A DNA stretch of 64,000 bases, taken from assembly GCA_008360975.2 (NCBI GenBank), contig CM039179.1, positions 62,410,666-62,474,665 of the forward strand, given 5' to 3'. This DNA is from Lichenostomus cassidix (Eukaryota > Chordata > Aves > Passeriformes > Meliphagidae). Shown here one piece after another: positions 13,391-25,460 of this stretch. The position numbers were made by a program, and so were the translations under genes. Position 1 is the stretch's first letter; every line of letters begins with the position of its first letter. Below the pieces are notes generated by a model. It was not told the DNA's origin. It worked only from the letters and a program-made list of their open reading frames with translations, and searched no databases.

Positions 13391-16300
13391 CTTAACCATC
13401 TTCTTTCATGTCAAAAACTGCATAGCAATGAACCCTTGGCTGTGCTATTCTGGTGCAAACCATCAGAGATAACACATGGCTCTAGCAAGTTGACACAAGC
13501 AGAAGAGACCCCAGTATAAAGGCAATCCTCCCCTGCCTTGCTTGCTACTGCTCAGGTACAGAATGCAAAAAGAGTCAAGGCACAGGATAAGTCCAGGAAA
13601 AATCCTTTTCAAATGTGGCATTCCTCATGTCAGAGAACAAGACTGATGCAATCTTCTCAGAGGCTTCAGTCTTGCAGTTTGCCAGGTGCACCAGCCCCCT
13701 CCTGCCTGTGTCTCCTCAGTGCCAGTGCCCTCAATATACAGCAAGTGTACCTTTTCTCCTTCCTTTCAGAGCCAGCACTGCCTGGGCTGTGCTGTCTGGG
13801 CTCATGGCAGCGTGTCACCTTGCTGGGCTGGCGGGTGGCCTGGTGTGAGACAGCAGCTCTTTGTTCCTGTGCAGAAACAGGTCACTGTGGTTAACCATGC
13901 TGACTCCTGTAGGTGCAAACAGCTCTTCCTGAGCTTATATGTATTGATCTCCTCTGTGACATCAACAGGACAGTATGTAGGAGGAGAGATATGCTGACTT
14001 CAATAATTTAAACTTCTGACGAAGTCCTGCATGAGGAAGATCTGTGGGTACAGGAGTGAGATTTTGCAAGAGGCAAGCATAATAGACATATGGCAATAAA
14101 TGGCCACTTGACAAAGAGCAAATGATGGGGCTCAAGAAGTACCCTGTTCTGTGTAGGTAATGGCTTGGGGTGGGGGCAAAATAAATGGGGGAAAAAGAAG
14201 GAAATATTTCTGAGCTGTTATTTCATTATCTGACCTTTTCAAGGGTTCCAGGAGAGCTCTTGCTGCCCCATACCATGCTGAACCATGTGTTTTAACCAGA
14301 AGAACCATAAGCAAACTGTGCAGTGGTCTTAGACCCTGTAGAGAAACCCAAGAGGTACAATACATTTCTGGTAACAGAGCTCCAGCAGCCTGTGTGCCTC
14401 AAGACCACAGAAAATACCTGGCAATCAGAAGAAGAGGAGGCCCTGGGATGTGCAACCATCCTGATGAAGATTCAGACAGCCAGGAGACCAGAGGAGAGGT
14501 GGCAGTGAAGCAGGGTGTGATCACTGCCATTACTGTGGTCAGGGAGCTCCAAGAGGCTCTGCAGTTAATGCTGCCAGAGGATATGGGGGGATAGGAAAGC
14601 ACTGACAGCACACTGATGTTATACATCAGTGCAGAAATGACACCAAGATGAATACTGGGCCTTGTCACACTCAGCAAAAATGTAAAAACTGATTTAGTAG
14701 AATTCTTTTATGTAGTTCTTTCTCAGCAGTTATATTAACCTTGCAAGAAACCCCCACAGAGGTAAGCACTCCCACTATCTACTGCTAGGATAAAGGCACT
14801 AAAAATGTTTGCTTTCATACTTATAAAGTGCAAGTCTTATGCCAATAATTAAATTGTGAAATAGTCTGAAGATTTAGGAAAATTTAATAGGAACAATCAC
14901 TGCACATTTTGTCCATTTTTAGAACAAAATAATTTTTCCTGGTTTTCCTGGAATAAAGCTCTGTTTTATACTGATACAGCCATTTGATTGCTTCTGTATT
15001 ACGAATAACTTGCATCTCTGCATCAGGAGTGAAGATGTCTGGGTAAGTAAAATTACTGAATAGGTGTCGATGTCTGTGTGAAAACTCAGGGCTGGGAAAG
15101 CAAGCAATTGATTGACAAAATTTGTTGAACTAGTGTTGTGCCCATGACCCTGACGATATGTGGCATAAAATTCTGTTGAAGACTAATGTTTCCTGCAAGA
15201 CAGCTGCATTTTGTAATGTTTCCTGGAGATTACCTGCTCAGCTTCCCTGACTGGGTCTGTGTCATGCCCTTCCCAGAAGCTGAATCTCCCAAATCAGGGA
15301 CAAGACCTGGTCACTGAAGTTCAGTAATTTTCTGCTGAGCTGGGATATAAAAACCAATGATGCATTCTGTTCTGCTCTTGAACACTTTTTCTAAACCTGT
15401 TGTTTTCTCATGCTGTTTAATAAATAGGATGCTTTACATCCCTGTGCCAGTGCATCTTGCAAAGAAGCACATGGCTTCGTGCTGCCCAGGAGATGTAACT
15501 GGCTCACCTATTCAGTGTTCTTTCATTCAGCTCTACAGAGGAACTCTAGGGAGATTAGCCCCCTGACTCTGACATGCAAGTTATGTTTGAAAGGTGGGAA
15601 CAAACCTTCTGCTTTGTTGTGATGGATAGAGGGCAGGAGAGCTCAGTGCATCCGGACCCACCGCAGCCTCCATCGGCCAGCCAGCACTCAGCTCTAGGGC
15701 TTGCAGGTGTCTGTCACAGGATATCTGTGAAATGTTAACTTCAGAGTTTATTATCTTGGGAATACATTGTTCACCCTGATAAATTCTGTATTATCTGTAG
15801 TTTTATTGTTTATGTCGGTGTATAACACCCTCCACAGCAATTCTGGAAGAAAAGCAGTTGTGAAATAGCAAATGAAAATGTGGGAAACTCACTTTTTTGA
15901 TGTGTACAGGAAATGGGTGAAGTCAGCACTGTATAAATAATGAGTGGGTGAACTCTACTTACCTCCATCTATGCTGCACTACTGAGCAAGGTGTTACCAT
16001 GTGGTCAGAAGTGATGAAGGGACTGGATCTCGATATGGAATGAAGCAAAACCAGCAGAAAACTGGGGGCTAGAGCCCTGCTTTCCTCTGCTCTAGCACCA
16101 GAACATCTTTTCATAGTTCAGGCAGCAGTGTGAACAGCATCTGTTGCAGAGTTTAATCTCACGCCCTCTGCCCAGGGGAGAAGTGTGTGCACTGGAGTGT
16201 GTTGTTTTGCTGGGGAGGAGGGTTGCTGTTGGTGGTAGATGTGCTAAGTGTGATCATATTAGAGAGGGAAAGAGCCAAAATATGGGATGTGTTCATGCAG

Positions 16301-19300
16301 ATGGAGGTGGTGTGAACAGTGATGGTGCCCAGACCCTGGGAAAGCCCTGACATAGCTGTGGGGAATTTCAGGATCTGTCATTGACAAACTCCATCTTCTC
16401 CACTGCTGTGCCCTCTGAAGATGCTGAGGCCACTGCAGATGCTGAGACAGCTCTCCTGGCTGCAGCTTGGTGCTGCTCACATCACTGAACTGTCCTTGTG
16501 TGAAAGCACAACTCTCTCAGGCCAAGGAATATCCACTTAGGGTTCTTAAGAGGTCCAAGTCACAGGCTGTGGACATTCCAGACCTGCATGAAAAGTGGCA
16601 AATCCCACCAGAGCCTCCCTGCCTTATCTGCATGCAACCTCTCTCCTCACAAACCCTCAATATTTTACCTTTTTTTCCTCCCAAAAGGGTATAATAAAAC
16701 AGTTCTGAGGACTCAGATGACTTAAAGTGCACTTATTTTTGAAGTTTTCTGCTTGTAATCAACAGAGAATTTTGCTGTGTAACCATCTACGAAAGAGTGG
16801 CTGGGCATTTGGTTGTCATATGGCTGGGTTGTATAATTATAGAACATGTTATGGTTTGATGGATGAAGTCATTAAGAGCACAGTAATTAGTACCAGCCTG
16901 CTACTTTGAACTGCTGTGTGGTGTCACATATTCCTTGCAGTGAATTACATCTGTGCACACTCACAGAATGCAGCTTTCTAACCATCTGATGCCTCAGGCT
17001 TACATATTGTTACTCTGTATTCATCCAGAACATTTTTCATTCAGATTTAAAAATACACACACAGAAAACCAGACAGCAGTCTGTAGCTTCCTACCTCCTA
17101 GAAATGGCACCTTTAAAAAAAAACAAGGAAAACTCCTAAAGGAGAGCTTAGAGGTTTGATGTGGCATCTGTCACAGGCTTGGCACAGGAAATGAAATCTT
17201 GCAGTGGAAAGGTGAAACTTTCTGCTGCCATGTGTAGGACCTCGAGCCAGAAGTAATCCTGGTGTTCTGCCTTTTGACTTGGCAGGGTGTGTGCTTGCAG
17301 TCTCTGAGGCACTGTGAGTGGCGTGCCACCTTTTACCCTTGAGCTGAGGGGCACACTGGGATTTCAGTGATGATCTATAGGGAAACCCCAAATGGATGAC
17401 AAAGGTTCTCACTGGGAGAGCAGGATTCTTGCAGGAGTACAGACAGGATGGGAAGAGCAGCCCTGCAACAAGGAGAAGTCTTATTGCTAGTAATGGGAGT
17501 TGCTCGCTGGTGGCCACATCCTCATCGTGTGAGGCACTTTACTGCAGCCTTCCCAGTTAACATCCACTTCCTGAGCATTTTCCTCTCTAAGCCCCTGCAG
17601 CTGACCTGGGATGATCTCCACTGTGAGCAGATATGTTTCCCTCCTCTCCTCTGCCCCACCACCAATGACCTTAAATAAGGTCACTCTGGCAGGACCAACT
17701 CAAACATCTCACTGGATTACACAGGACAGACATGTGCTTGCATGGGACTGCATCATATTCCCCTCTAGAGGACCTCACTAGGTGTGAAAAATCAAAATGT
17801 GACTATTTTCAGCTGCAAATGATAGCTCTGGTTTGTGGCATAGCATGTTGGTGCCTCCTGGGAATTATGGTGTGGTTAAAGACATACTGCTGAAGCTATG
17901 ATGTCTCACTTTTCCATTAGGGTCAGACAGCCCTGCCATGCCACAGATCCCAGGGTGCCTTGGTGTCTCCCTACATTAAAAGTCACCTTAGACTGGGGAA
18001 GAGGTGGCTTGAAATAGGTTAGCCTAACTCAGAGAGAAAGATATTCAAAGCATAGTGAATTTGAGCTGGATTTGGATCAAACCCACTAAAATGCTTTGGG
18101 CTTAAGGATTTTTTTTAAAGTGAAAAGTTGAAATTTAGTCTGGGAAACAATCGCTTTTAGAGGAAAAATAGAACTGAACAACCGCAACTAAAAATTCCAT
18201 TTCCTGCTGAAAAACTATCTGACAAGTATTGCACTTAATCCTGCAAATAAGAAGTCTTCTTTGCTGACAAAAAAGAGGACATATGAAAGAAAAAAATGCT
18301 TGCACAAATACACTGGGGAGTATTGAGTATATAATGGTTGCATCAATCTCAGATTTCCCTTCTCTGACCCATCTTTGCAAGGGGCAGAGCTGCTGCCTGC
18401 TTTAGAAATCGTTACTATTGCTTGCATCAGTTTTGGAGCTCATTTGTGGGGGTGGCAGGAGAAGAAATGGCCTTTGCAAAGCGACATTCATTTTGTCTGC
18501 CACCCCTTTTCTCAGTTTGGTGAGCTATTTCTTCAGCTTTTTCATTCCTTCTGAATGTGGTATTGCTCTGTAGATTGCACTGAACTGTGCTGTGCACATA
18601 AGAGTGCCCTGGAGTCTGATCTGCCCCATGCTCATTTTGTTGTCATCTGCCAAACTCTCTGGTTGCTAGTTGCCACAGGAAGCTTGAGGAGGATAAATTA
18701 CTTGCTTATACCCACTGTTCCCATGGATGCAAACAGGCACAGACAAAATCTTTCCTCTTTTTCATGCTTTTCACACTTTCTTGCCAAATGTGCTGGGATG
18801 TGAGATGAAGTCTGTCCACCTTGCTCTCACCTCTAGAACAGTTGCTGAGTTGGAGGAGACCCTCTGTAGAGGTACCTGTCCAAGATGAGTGGTAGGTAAA
18901 TAAGGATTTTTGAAAAGGCCTTTTCAATTCTGATTCAGTTCAGTGAGTTGGGGGATAAGGCAGCATTAGGAGTCTATTTTGAGGCATGGCTTGAAATTAT
19001 AAAGAAGTGTCTTTACATGAGAGACAGGCTCGTGCCAGTGGGACTCCATGCACAGTATGACTGCTTTGGGGCAGTTCTCTGCTGTGGAGATGTGGGGTTC
19101 ACCTTGGTCCAATGTAAGGCCCAGATCTGAGGTTCCTTTGCAGTCAGTGGAGGGAAACTGGCCCTTCTGGGTCAGCATATCTCATCCTGCAGTAGCTTTC
19201 TAAGGTGGGATTTTAATAGTATCTCAGTGCCTTGTCTTGAGTAAAAAAGTACTTTTTTCTTTGAAGCTGCTGACCTTCCCACTGGCAAGTGACTGCTGTC

Positions 19301-19320
19301 ATCCATCCCTGGAGTACCAC
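13391..19320. other. Non-coding stretch without recognisable genes
   Basis: About 5.9 kb with no supported gene or transposon. Overlapping open frames at 13.54-14.0 kb (up to 118 codons) lie in different frames of one GC-richer segment and show no domain. The only local structure I single out is the hairpin near 14.6 kb. Confidence 0.5.
14611..14631. repeat. Short perfect inverted repeat (9-bp stem, 3-base loop)
   Basis: CACTGATGT at 14611-14619 and ACATCAGTG at 14623-14631 are perfect reverse complements around the loop TAT. The stem does not extend on either side, so a microRNA precursor is unlikely. A dyad binding site or chance are the plausible readings. Confidence 0.8.
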
Positions 19321-19324
19321 TTGC

Positions 19325-19750
19325 CACCAGGCTGGAGGATTGGCATGCGAGAACTAATTAATTAAGGTGCCTGATTTAAAAGGGAGCTAATCCACATTGT
19401 TCCGTCTGGGTGCAGGTTAAGAAGTGATAACCAACTCCCATTTTCCAAAGCAATGGACCACATCACCCATTTCAAATGTTCCCTCTAGGGTCTGCTTTAC
19501 TTCCTGCTTTGGTTTACATGAGTATTGCTGACCCCCCAATAGGCACTGGGTGCTGAACACCAGGTAGCTGATGGGGCTGTGTGGGCAGTGAGCTGGAACC
19601 CTTCCCACATCCGTGTCCCAGTGGTGTGCACCAGAACAGTGAGCTGCTTCGGAGCCCTTGAATTAAAGATTAATTGGAAGAGCAAAGATTTTAATTTGCG
19701 TCTTGCAATGCAGTTGTTGACCATTAAATTCTGTCCCAGCCTGTGCATTA
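19325..19750. promoter_or_regulatory. Candidate conserved non-coding element with homeodomain-type sites
   Basis: Two AT-rich segments, 19340-19400 and 19650-19745, carry closely packed TAATTAATTAA, ATTAAAG, ATTAATTGG and TTAATTTG cores. These suit homeodomain or POU binding and are typical of vertebrate developmental enhancers. There is no long open frame across both segments and no repeat. The call rests on texture and motif density alone, without any alignment. Confidence 0.25.
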
Positions 19751-20589
19751 CATGATACTGAAGGAGAGAGGAGTTAAATGAAAGGTTTTCTCTTCATCTG
19801 CCTGGAAAGTTACTTTGGAGATCACTGCAGTGACCTTATGAAGACAGTGAATGAGTCAGGAGAATGTGCATGGTTTTCCTGATCCAGAACCAACACCTTG
19901 ATCTACTCAACACCAGTCCTCAAAGTGGAGCAGTGCACAGGTTTGAGTGGTGTTTGCTCTCTTCTTCCATACTGTGGCCAGGGAATGAGTGCCATAGCAG
20001 GTGTGTCTGTGGATGGGTAAAGCAGGCCTGTGGCTGGCTGGGAAAAGGTAGAGCCACCTCTGGGCTCACTCTGGCTTCTTTTGTGCTTGTCAAAGGTCTC
20101 TGAGCCTGCATCTGTTTCCCACACCTGACCCTCCAAAGGGACCCTCTTTGCAGAGCTTCTGGCTGTACGCACCTCTCTGCTGAATCTGTTATCAGACACA
20201 ACTTTATAGTTGTGACTTATACAGCTTGTGGCTTAAACCATATGGTCATTCTTTTATGTAGTATTTCTGCTTGCTTATTTTTCGTTTTCCCACACCCACT
20301 CCATTTATTGTTGGCTGCCTTCCCAGCACCTTTCCTCCAGAGAGGGAGTTACATAAATAGATCTCTGTAGGCTTTTGAAGGCAGATGCTGATGGATAGAT
20401 CTTCCCAGATAGACTGCAGAGCAGTGTGAAATGCACATCACCTACATACCTACAAACCATGGAGTCACAAACCATGGTCCCCTGTGGCTGAGGAGCTTGA
20501 TCAAGGCGACAGTGCCACCGTGTTGACAGTACCAGCACAGGGCCAGTGACAAACTCTGGGTTTCAGCTGCTGCATCTTATTAAATGGTG

Positions 20590-20850
20590 TCCTGCTTTGA
20601 GTGATTAGTCTGTCTGCAATCACTGGGAATGAATGTAGGGCTCAGGGGGAATTAGAAATAATTGAGGAAATTAAAATCAGCATAATGTTTGCATTTTCCT
20701 CTTCATATGCCTTTTATAATGATTTAATATTTATGTACCCACTATCTGGAAACATGTGGTTGATTTGTTTTCTTCACTTAATTTGCTACTGAAACATTTA
20801 ATTACATTTAAGACTAAACACACAAATATATTTGCTTTGTATGGTTCATT
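20590..20850. promoter_or_regulatory. Candidate conserved non-coding element
   Basis: An AT-rich, non-repetitive block with several TAAT/ATTA cores (AGAAATAATTGAGG, ATGATTTAATATTTATG, CATTTAATTACATTT) next to GC-richer DNA with none. This resembles deeply conserved enhancer sequence, but conservation cannot be judged from one genome. Confidence 0.25.
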
Positions 20851-22975
20851 AAAACTTAGTAGTAGCACTGCAGCAGTCCTGTCTTGATTCCTCACACACC
20901 CAGGACTCCCCTTGGTTTTAATACAGTCTGTGGTAGGAATGGTTACTGTGCCACCCCTGTAGGGTTAGCAGTTTGGTTTTAGTGAGGCTTCTTTATAATT
21001 AAATGTGTTTTAATCAGAACTAATAAAACTAAAATCAAGGTAAGGGTCCCTCTAGAGGAAAACTGGGAAAAGATTCATTTTCAATTCATCACTCTGCAGA
21101 TGAATTCTTGGGGAAACAGGCATCTTATCTGGAAAGAGGGAGGGTAATGGTAATAATTTGAGGTTTGGAGTTAATTTATGTGGCTTGCTGGGGCAGGTAG
21201 CAGGAGGAAGTACCCTGAAGATAGGTCATTGCCCTAGCAAAGTTGGAGTGTTGAGCCATGGGTGCCATGCCTCTGCTCACAGAGGGCCAGATGACCCAGG
21301 GAGTGGGTTAAGGGACTTGCTGCCACCACGTTGTTCTGTATCAAGAAGGGAGGATCTCGTGCTGGGCAGTGTTAGAGGAAGGTGCAGCAGGAAAAGTATT
21401 TATTGGGCTTGGGATATGTGTAAATAGGCAAGATAAACTGATACAGCTGGCTTTGGATCTCACACCCTGAAGGTCCTTCAAGCAGCATCTGACGTCTCCA
21501 GCTATTCCATCCAGTCCTCAGTAGGACAACACTACATCAGCAGCCCCTGGGCTCGCACAGAAACCACCACTTGAGCTGCTCTGTTTCCCTGATGGGGACA
21601 GCCAAACCTGTATGGGCACAGCCACAGGCAGTTTATAGGAAGAAATGGCCCTTAATCAAATCCCAGTTGTGGACATTTCCAAATTGGAAGTGTTCTGTGT
21701 CTGGCTTGAACTTTCCAGCTCATGCTGCTTCCTGCAAAAACAGGGCAATGGCTTCCCCAGAGCTACTGAAAACACTACTTACACGGTGTGGGGGAAAGGG
21801 CCATGAGCAACTGGAGTCCCACCTATGGCCCAGAGCTCCCAAAACCCATGGGGAACTTGCACAAAAGGGCCAATGTCTCTGAAGAATGGAGCAAGCCACC
21901 CTGAGCTAGCTCGAAGCACCGTGCCCCCTGCCTGGTTCCCTTCCCTGAAGATGTAGGAACAAATTGTTGGTGTTCTTGTACTGCAGTCAATGGGTCGTTA
22001 ACACCGCCCACAACGGAACGGTGTTAAGGGTCTGGTGACAGCAGTATGATGCTGATGAGGGAGAAATACTGGCTTTGGACTTCAGCCATGAAACGCCCCA
22101 GTGCACCTTGAAGACATGGGGAAAAGAAATGCCAAACTGTCTGCATAAGACCTCCATGCTGAGGGACTGGGATATTCCAACCATTTGGGAAGAGAGCTGC
22201 AGTGAAATGTCTTTCCATGCTTCCAAGTAGATGCCTAAGTGCACAAGAAGACTGCTTGGCTGTGTATCCTTCTTGCCTGTCTTCATGGCGCAGTCTGGAG
22301 ATGTGCCACATTCATTAGCTTTTGGCGAAGGAAATGGCTCCATGTGCAAAGAGGAAAGTTCCCCAGGGAACCCACTGCATAAACCACTGTCTGGGAGATA
22401 AGGCTGGACCTCAAAGAAGAAATTGATCTCCTCAGACCATATTATGTCTACATGTCTGAGAGGAGACAAGCGTCGAGACCAGGAAAAGCTGTGCGCAGGA
22501 GGTTTTCATCAGGCAGAGAATTCCGTGGGCAGATAGAGCAAGTTGGCTAATGAGATAAAGGCGCAAGAGCATGAGGAGCTGGAGAAGCACAGTAGGGGAG
22601 GATGGGCTACATGAAGCTGGATCAGGGTGCTGAGACAGAGTGGATTTCTGGCTCTGTGCTGCTAGACATCCCCAGAGAAAACTCCCAGCGAACACTCACT
22701 TTGTGGAAAAAAGATGCGGGTTAGGTGCTGGCATGCCACACACAAAATGTATTGCTTTCCAGAAAAAATTTTGTCTCCAAGGGACTGTCTAGAACTTTAA
22801 CGGAGCCTCTTCTGTGGACATATTTTTTTAAAAAACCCCCTAAAATTACCCTGACTGGTCATGGACATCTTCTTTGAAGTCTGTTCCTCTTGTATGTGGG
22901 AGTGGTACACCTCCGATGTAACAAAGAGAAAGCTTGGGTACTACTGGCCTGTAAATAGTTAATGTTCAAGAAAAT
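20851..22975. other. Non-coding stretch; minus-strand open frame of 160 codons judged chance
   Basis: No supported gene. The longest frame is on the minus strand at 21987-22469 (160 codons). It has no recognisable domain, and overlapping frames cover the same DNA. Frames of this length are near what is expected by chance in 64 kb read in six frames. Confidence 0.5.
21998..22027. repeat. Short perfect inverted repeat (9-bp stem, 12-base loop)
   Basis: TTAACACCG at 21998-22006 pairs perfectly with CGGTGTTAA at 22019-22027. The 12-base loop holds a CpG-containing CAACGG segment. It is too short for a microRNA precursor. Function unknown. Confidence 0.75.
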
Positions 22976-22979
22976 TTTG

Positions 22980-23420
22980 TTGTAGCTTACTAAATTCCCT
23001 CTCTTTATGATTCACCCTTCCAACACTTGCTGTGTGTAAAAGTTGCTCTGCTTAATCCATTGTGGGATCACATCTTCTGTTTCTCAAGACCACTCTCTAT
23101 TGCGCTTGGCTATAAAAACACTCATCCCTCTCCACACCTCACTTCCCAAAAACACACACTTTTTAAAACCAGTGGTCCATGAAACAACCTGAAATTGTAA
23201 AATAAGTCTTCAGAGGCTTTTAAAATTTATTTTTGCCTTCTTTTATGCCATCTACTGTGTTACAATGAATTGGCTTTTTACTGGCAGAACTGTGCCACTT
23301 TTAGGTGGTGACCTCAGTGACAGTTGTTTAAAGCATGATTCTGTATATGCTGATGCAGTGTTTCATCAACACGTTTGAATCTGCTTCAGCCTGTTATTTT
23401 CTTTGGCTGTATAGGACCAG
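22980..23420. promoter_or_regulatory. Candidate conserved non-coding element
   Basis: Non-repetitive, AT-rich DNA with dense short motifs: a TATAAAA at about 23111, GACCTCAGTGACAG near 23310 (nuclear-receptor or AP-1-like half sites), and TGCTGATGCAG near 23350 (Maf-like half site). No long open frame crosses the block. Inferred only from motif density and low CpG. Confidence 0.2.
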
Positions 23421-25055
23421 GGTTTTAAAAATCGAGTAGTAATATGAAGAGGCTCCAAGGACAGTCGTGGAGGAGGTCTGCTAGCTGAGAAGGTGTTGTG
23501 ATGCCAACAAGATTCTCACTTTAGTCTATTACTTCTTGACCTGCTCTGTTTTCTAACTAGAGGAAAACGTTGTTTCAACCCCCCTCAAGCAGCACAACCA
23601 CTGTAGGTGTGAGGGAAACCTGGACCTAGGTTAGAGAAAGGGAAAAGTGTAGGTGGAAATAAAATCTTTGGATCATATTCAGACAGATGTTCTGCTTTCT
23701 TGCTGTCTGTCTTTTTCTTTTGAGGTCTTGCCACTCTAAGTCATCAAGAAGCTGTTTTCTGGACTTGAATTTTGCCACTGGGCAGTGAGATGAGGAGGAA
23801 AGGAAATGTCTTTTTTTCCCCCTGCCATAACTCACCTGATGTTCAGAGAGGAGCAAATCGAGGAATGAGCTCAGTTTTCACTGAGCTGGATTTAACTCCA
23901 CGTCAGTGGAAAGAACTGTGCTATCTTATAGCAGGAGACGAGCCCTTGGGAACCCTCACACTCACAGGGACCTGGAAGGAAAGTTTGAGTCACTCAGTCC
24001 TGTCTCCTTCTGCTGTCGTCACCACATCATACGGACCTCTCACACACTGATCACGTTCCATCGTAAAAGTAGATAGTGGTTTTGCCCCTGTTACTTGTAT
24101 TATGTAGCTGTTTGAAAGCCTTGGTTCTGACAGTGGAGAGAATACAAGTTCGACTGTGCTAACACTGGAGAGAGATTTTTAAAGGAAAATTCTCACATGC
24201 CATAACTGGATGGCTGCAGTCACAGGATTTATGACCTCTTTGACAGCACCGTGCACATAAGCAGGGTAGGTGATGTATGCACACCACAACATCCAAGGCG
24301 ATTTGGAAAGCAGGGTTAAATTACGTTTTATGGATGGCATGGATGAAATTGTGCCCCTCAAGCTGCTTTCAGGCTTGAAGATGTGGAATCTGAGTTAAGT
24401 TACTGAGGCATGACTAAGTTTTGGTCATGCTAGAAATGTTCCACTGTTTGGTAACCACATCAGAGAAAAGTCAAGCTCTGAAGGCCCTGGCGGGTTGGAT
24501 CCCAAATGTGAAGGAAACCACTTAACAGAGCTTGAATGCAGTCTGTTAGACTGATTTTCAATGCTATTCCAATGATTAGTGTGAACAAGACCTTAATTGC
24601 AACACTCCGATCCCAGACATATTTAGTTGCTCCTGAAGGCTCTATTTTTAAAGACTTGCAAGTGAACTGCTCTGTTTCGCTCTGCTGAGGTGTTTGCAGA
24701 GTGACAGGTATAACCTATGTGATATATGTGTTGTTTCTCTCTTTGTTCTAATGCTAAATAAGTGCATTTAAATCTATTTAAATGATCACATTTAAAGTGG
24801 TTCATTTGATAAGAATTGCTGAAGGAAATTTTGCAATGCAGAGAATAGAGATGAACACAAGAAATAAAGTGCTGCCCCAAAAAAACCTGGGAAGATGAGT
24901 TGCCAGGATGGTTCCCCCCTGTACAAATGACATATTGACACTATTAAAGGGAATTGGTGCAGTGTATTGCACACTAAATAGGCACAGCTTCTTTAGATAT
25001 AGCTTGCATTGGAATGAATATTAAAACTTGGTGCTTGAGAGGAAGGAGATAGAGT
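23421..25055. other. Non-coding stretch, nothing recognisable
   Basis: No gene or transposon identified. The AT-rich part at 24.7-24.85 kb contains ATTTAAATCTATTTAAATGATC-like sequence and could belong to a regulatory block, but I cannot separate it from background. Confidence 0.45.
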
Positions 25056-25059
25056 GAGA

Positions 25060-25460
25060 TAATGGTCCTAACATGATTTCCTACACTGGCAGCAAGTCAA
25101 CCACAAACATAAGATTTGCTCTGAGTAACATTCATTATTAGCTTACCCCAGAAATAATGTGAGAATTCCTCCACAACCAGAGAATAGGCACAGTGCATCA
25201 TTAGCAGCGATGTCAGCCAAGAACACAAACAGTTTTACAGCCTGATATTTAAAGCAAATGGGTAACAGACTGAAACTCCCAGTATGCCGCTCGAAAAGAG
25301 CAAATTATTTACTCCTTAGGTAGTTTTAAAATGTAAGCAGATATGCCACAATGCAAGATGAATTTACAAAGAAAATAGAGAACAGTGCATTTAGATCAGA
25401 GGCTAAATGAACCACTGGTATAAACACTGGTGTAGCAGCCACTTACCAGGGCTACGCCTC
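25060..25460. promoter_or_regulatory. Candidate conserved non-coding element
   Basis: A 400-bp non-repetitive AT-rich block with ATTCATTATTAGC, CATCATTAGC, GATATTTAAAGCAAATGG and AATTATTTACTCC motifs, unlike the GC-richer DNA on its right. It resembles vertebrate enhancer-type conserved sequence by eye. Not confirmed by alignment. Confidence 0.25.

Noticed and set aside
14611..14631. Hairpins at 14.61, 22.0, 37.8 and 46.4 kb considered as microRNA precursors
   Set aside because: Stems of 8-10 bp do not extend into the roughly 25-30 bp imperfect stem a microRNA precursor needs.
21987..22469. 160-codon minus-strand open frame
   Set aside because: No recognisable domain, overlapping frames in the same DNA, and a length expected by chance.
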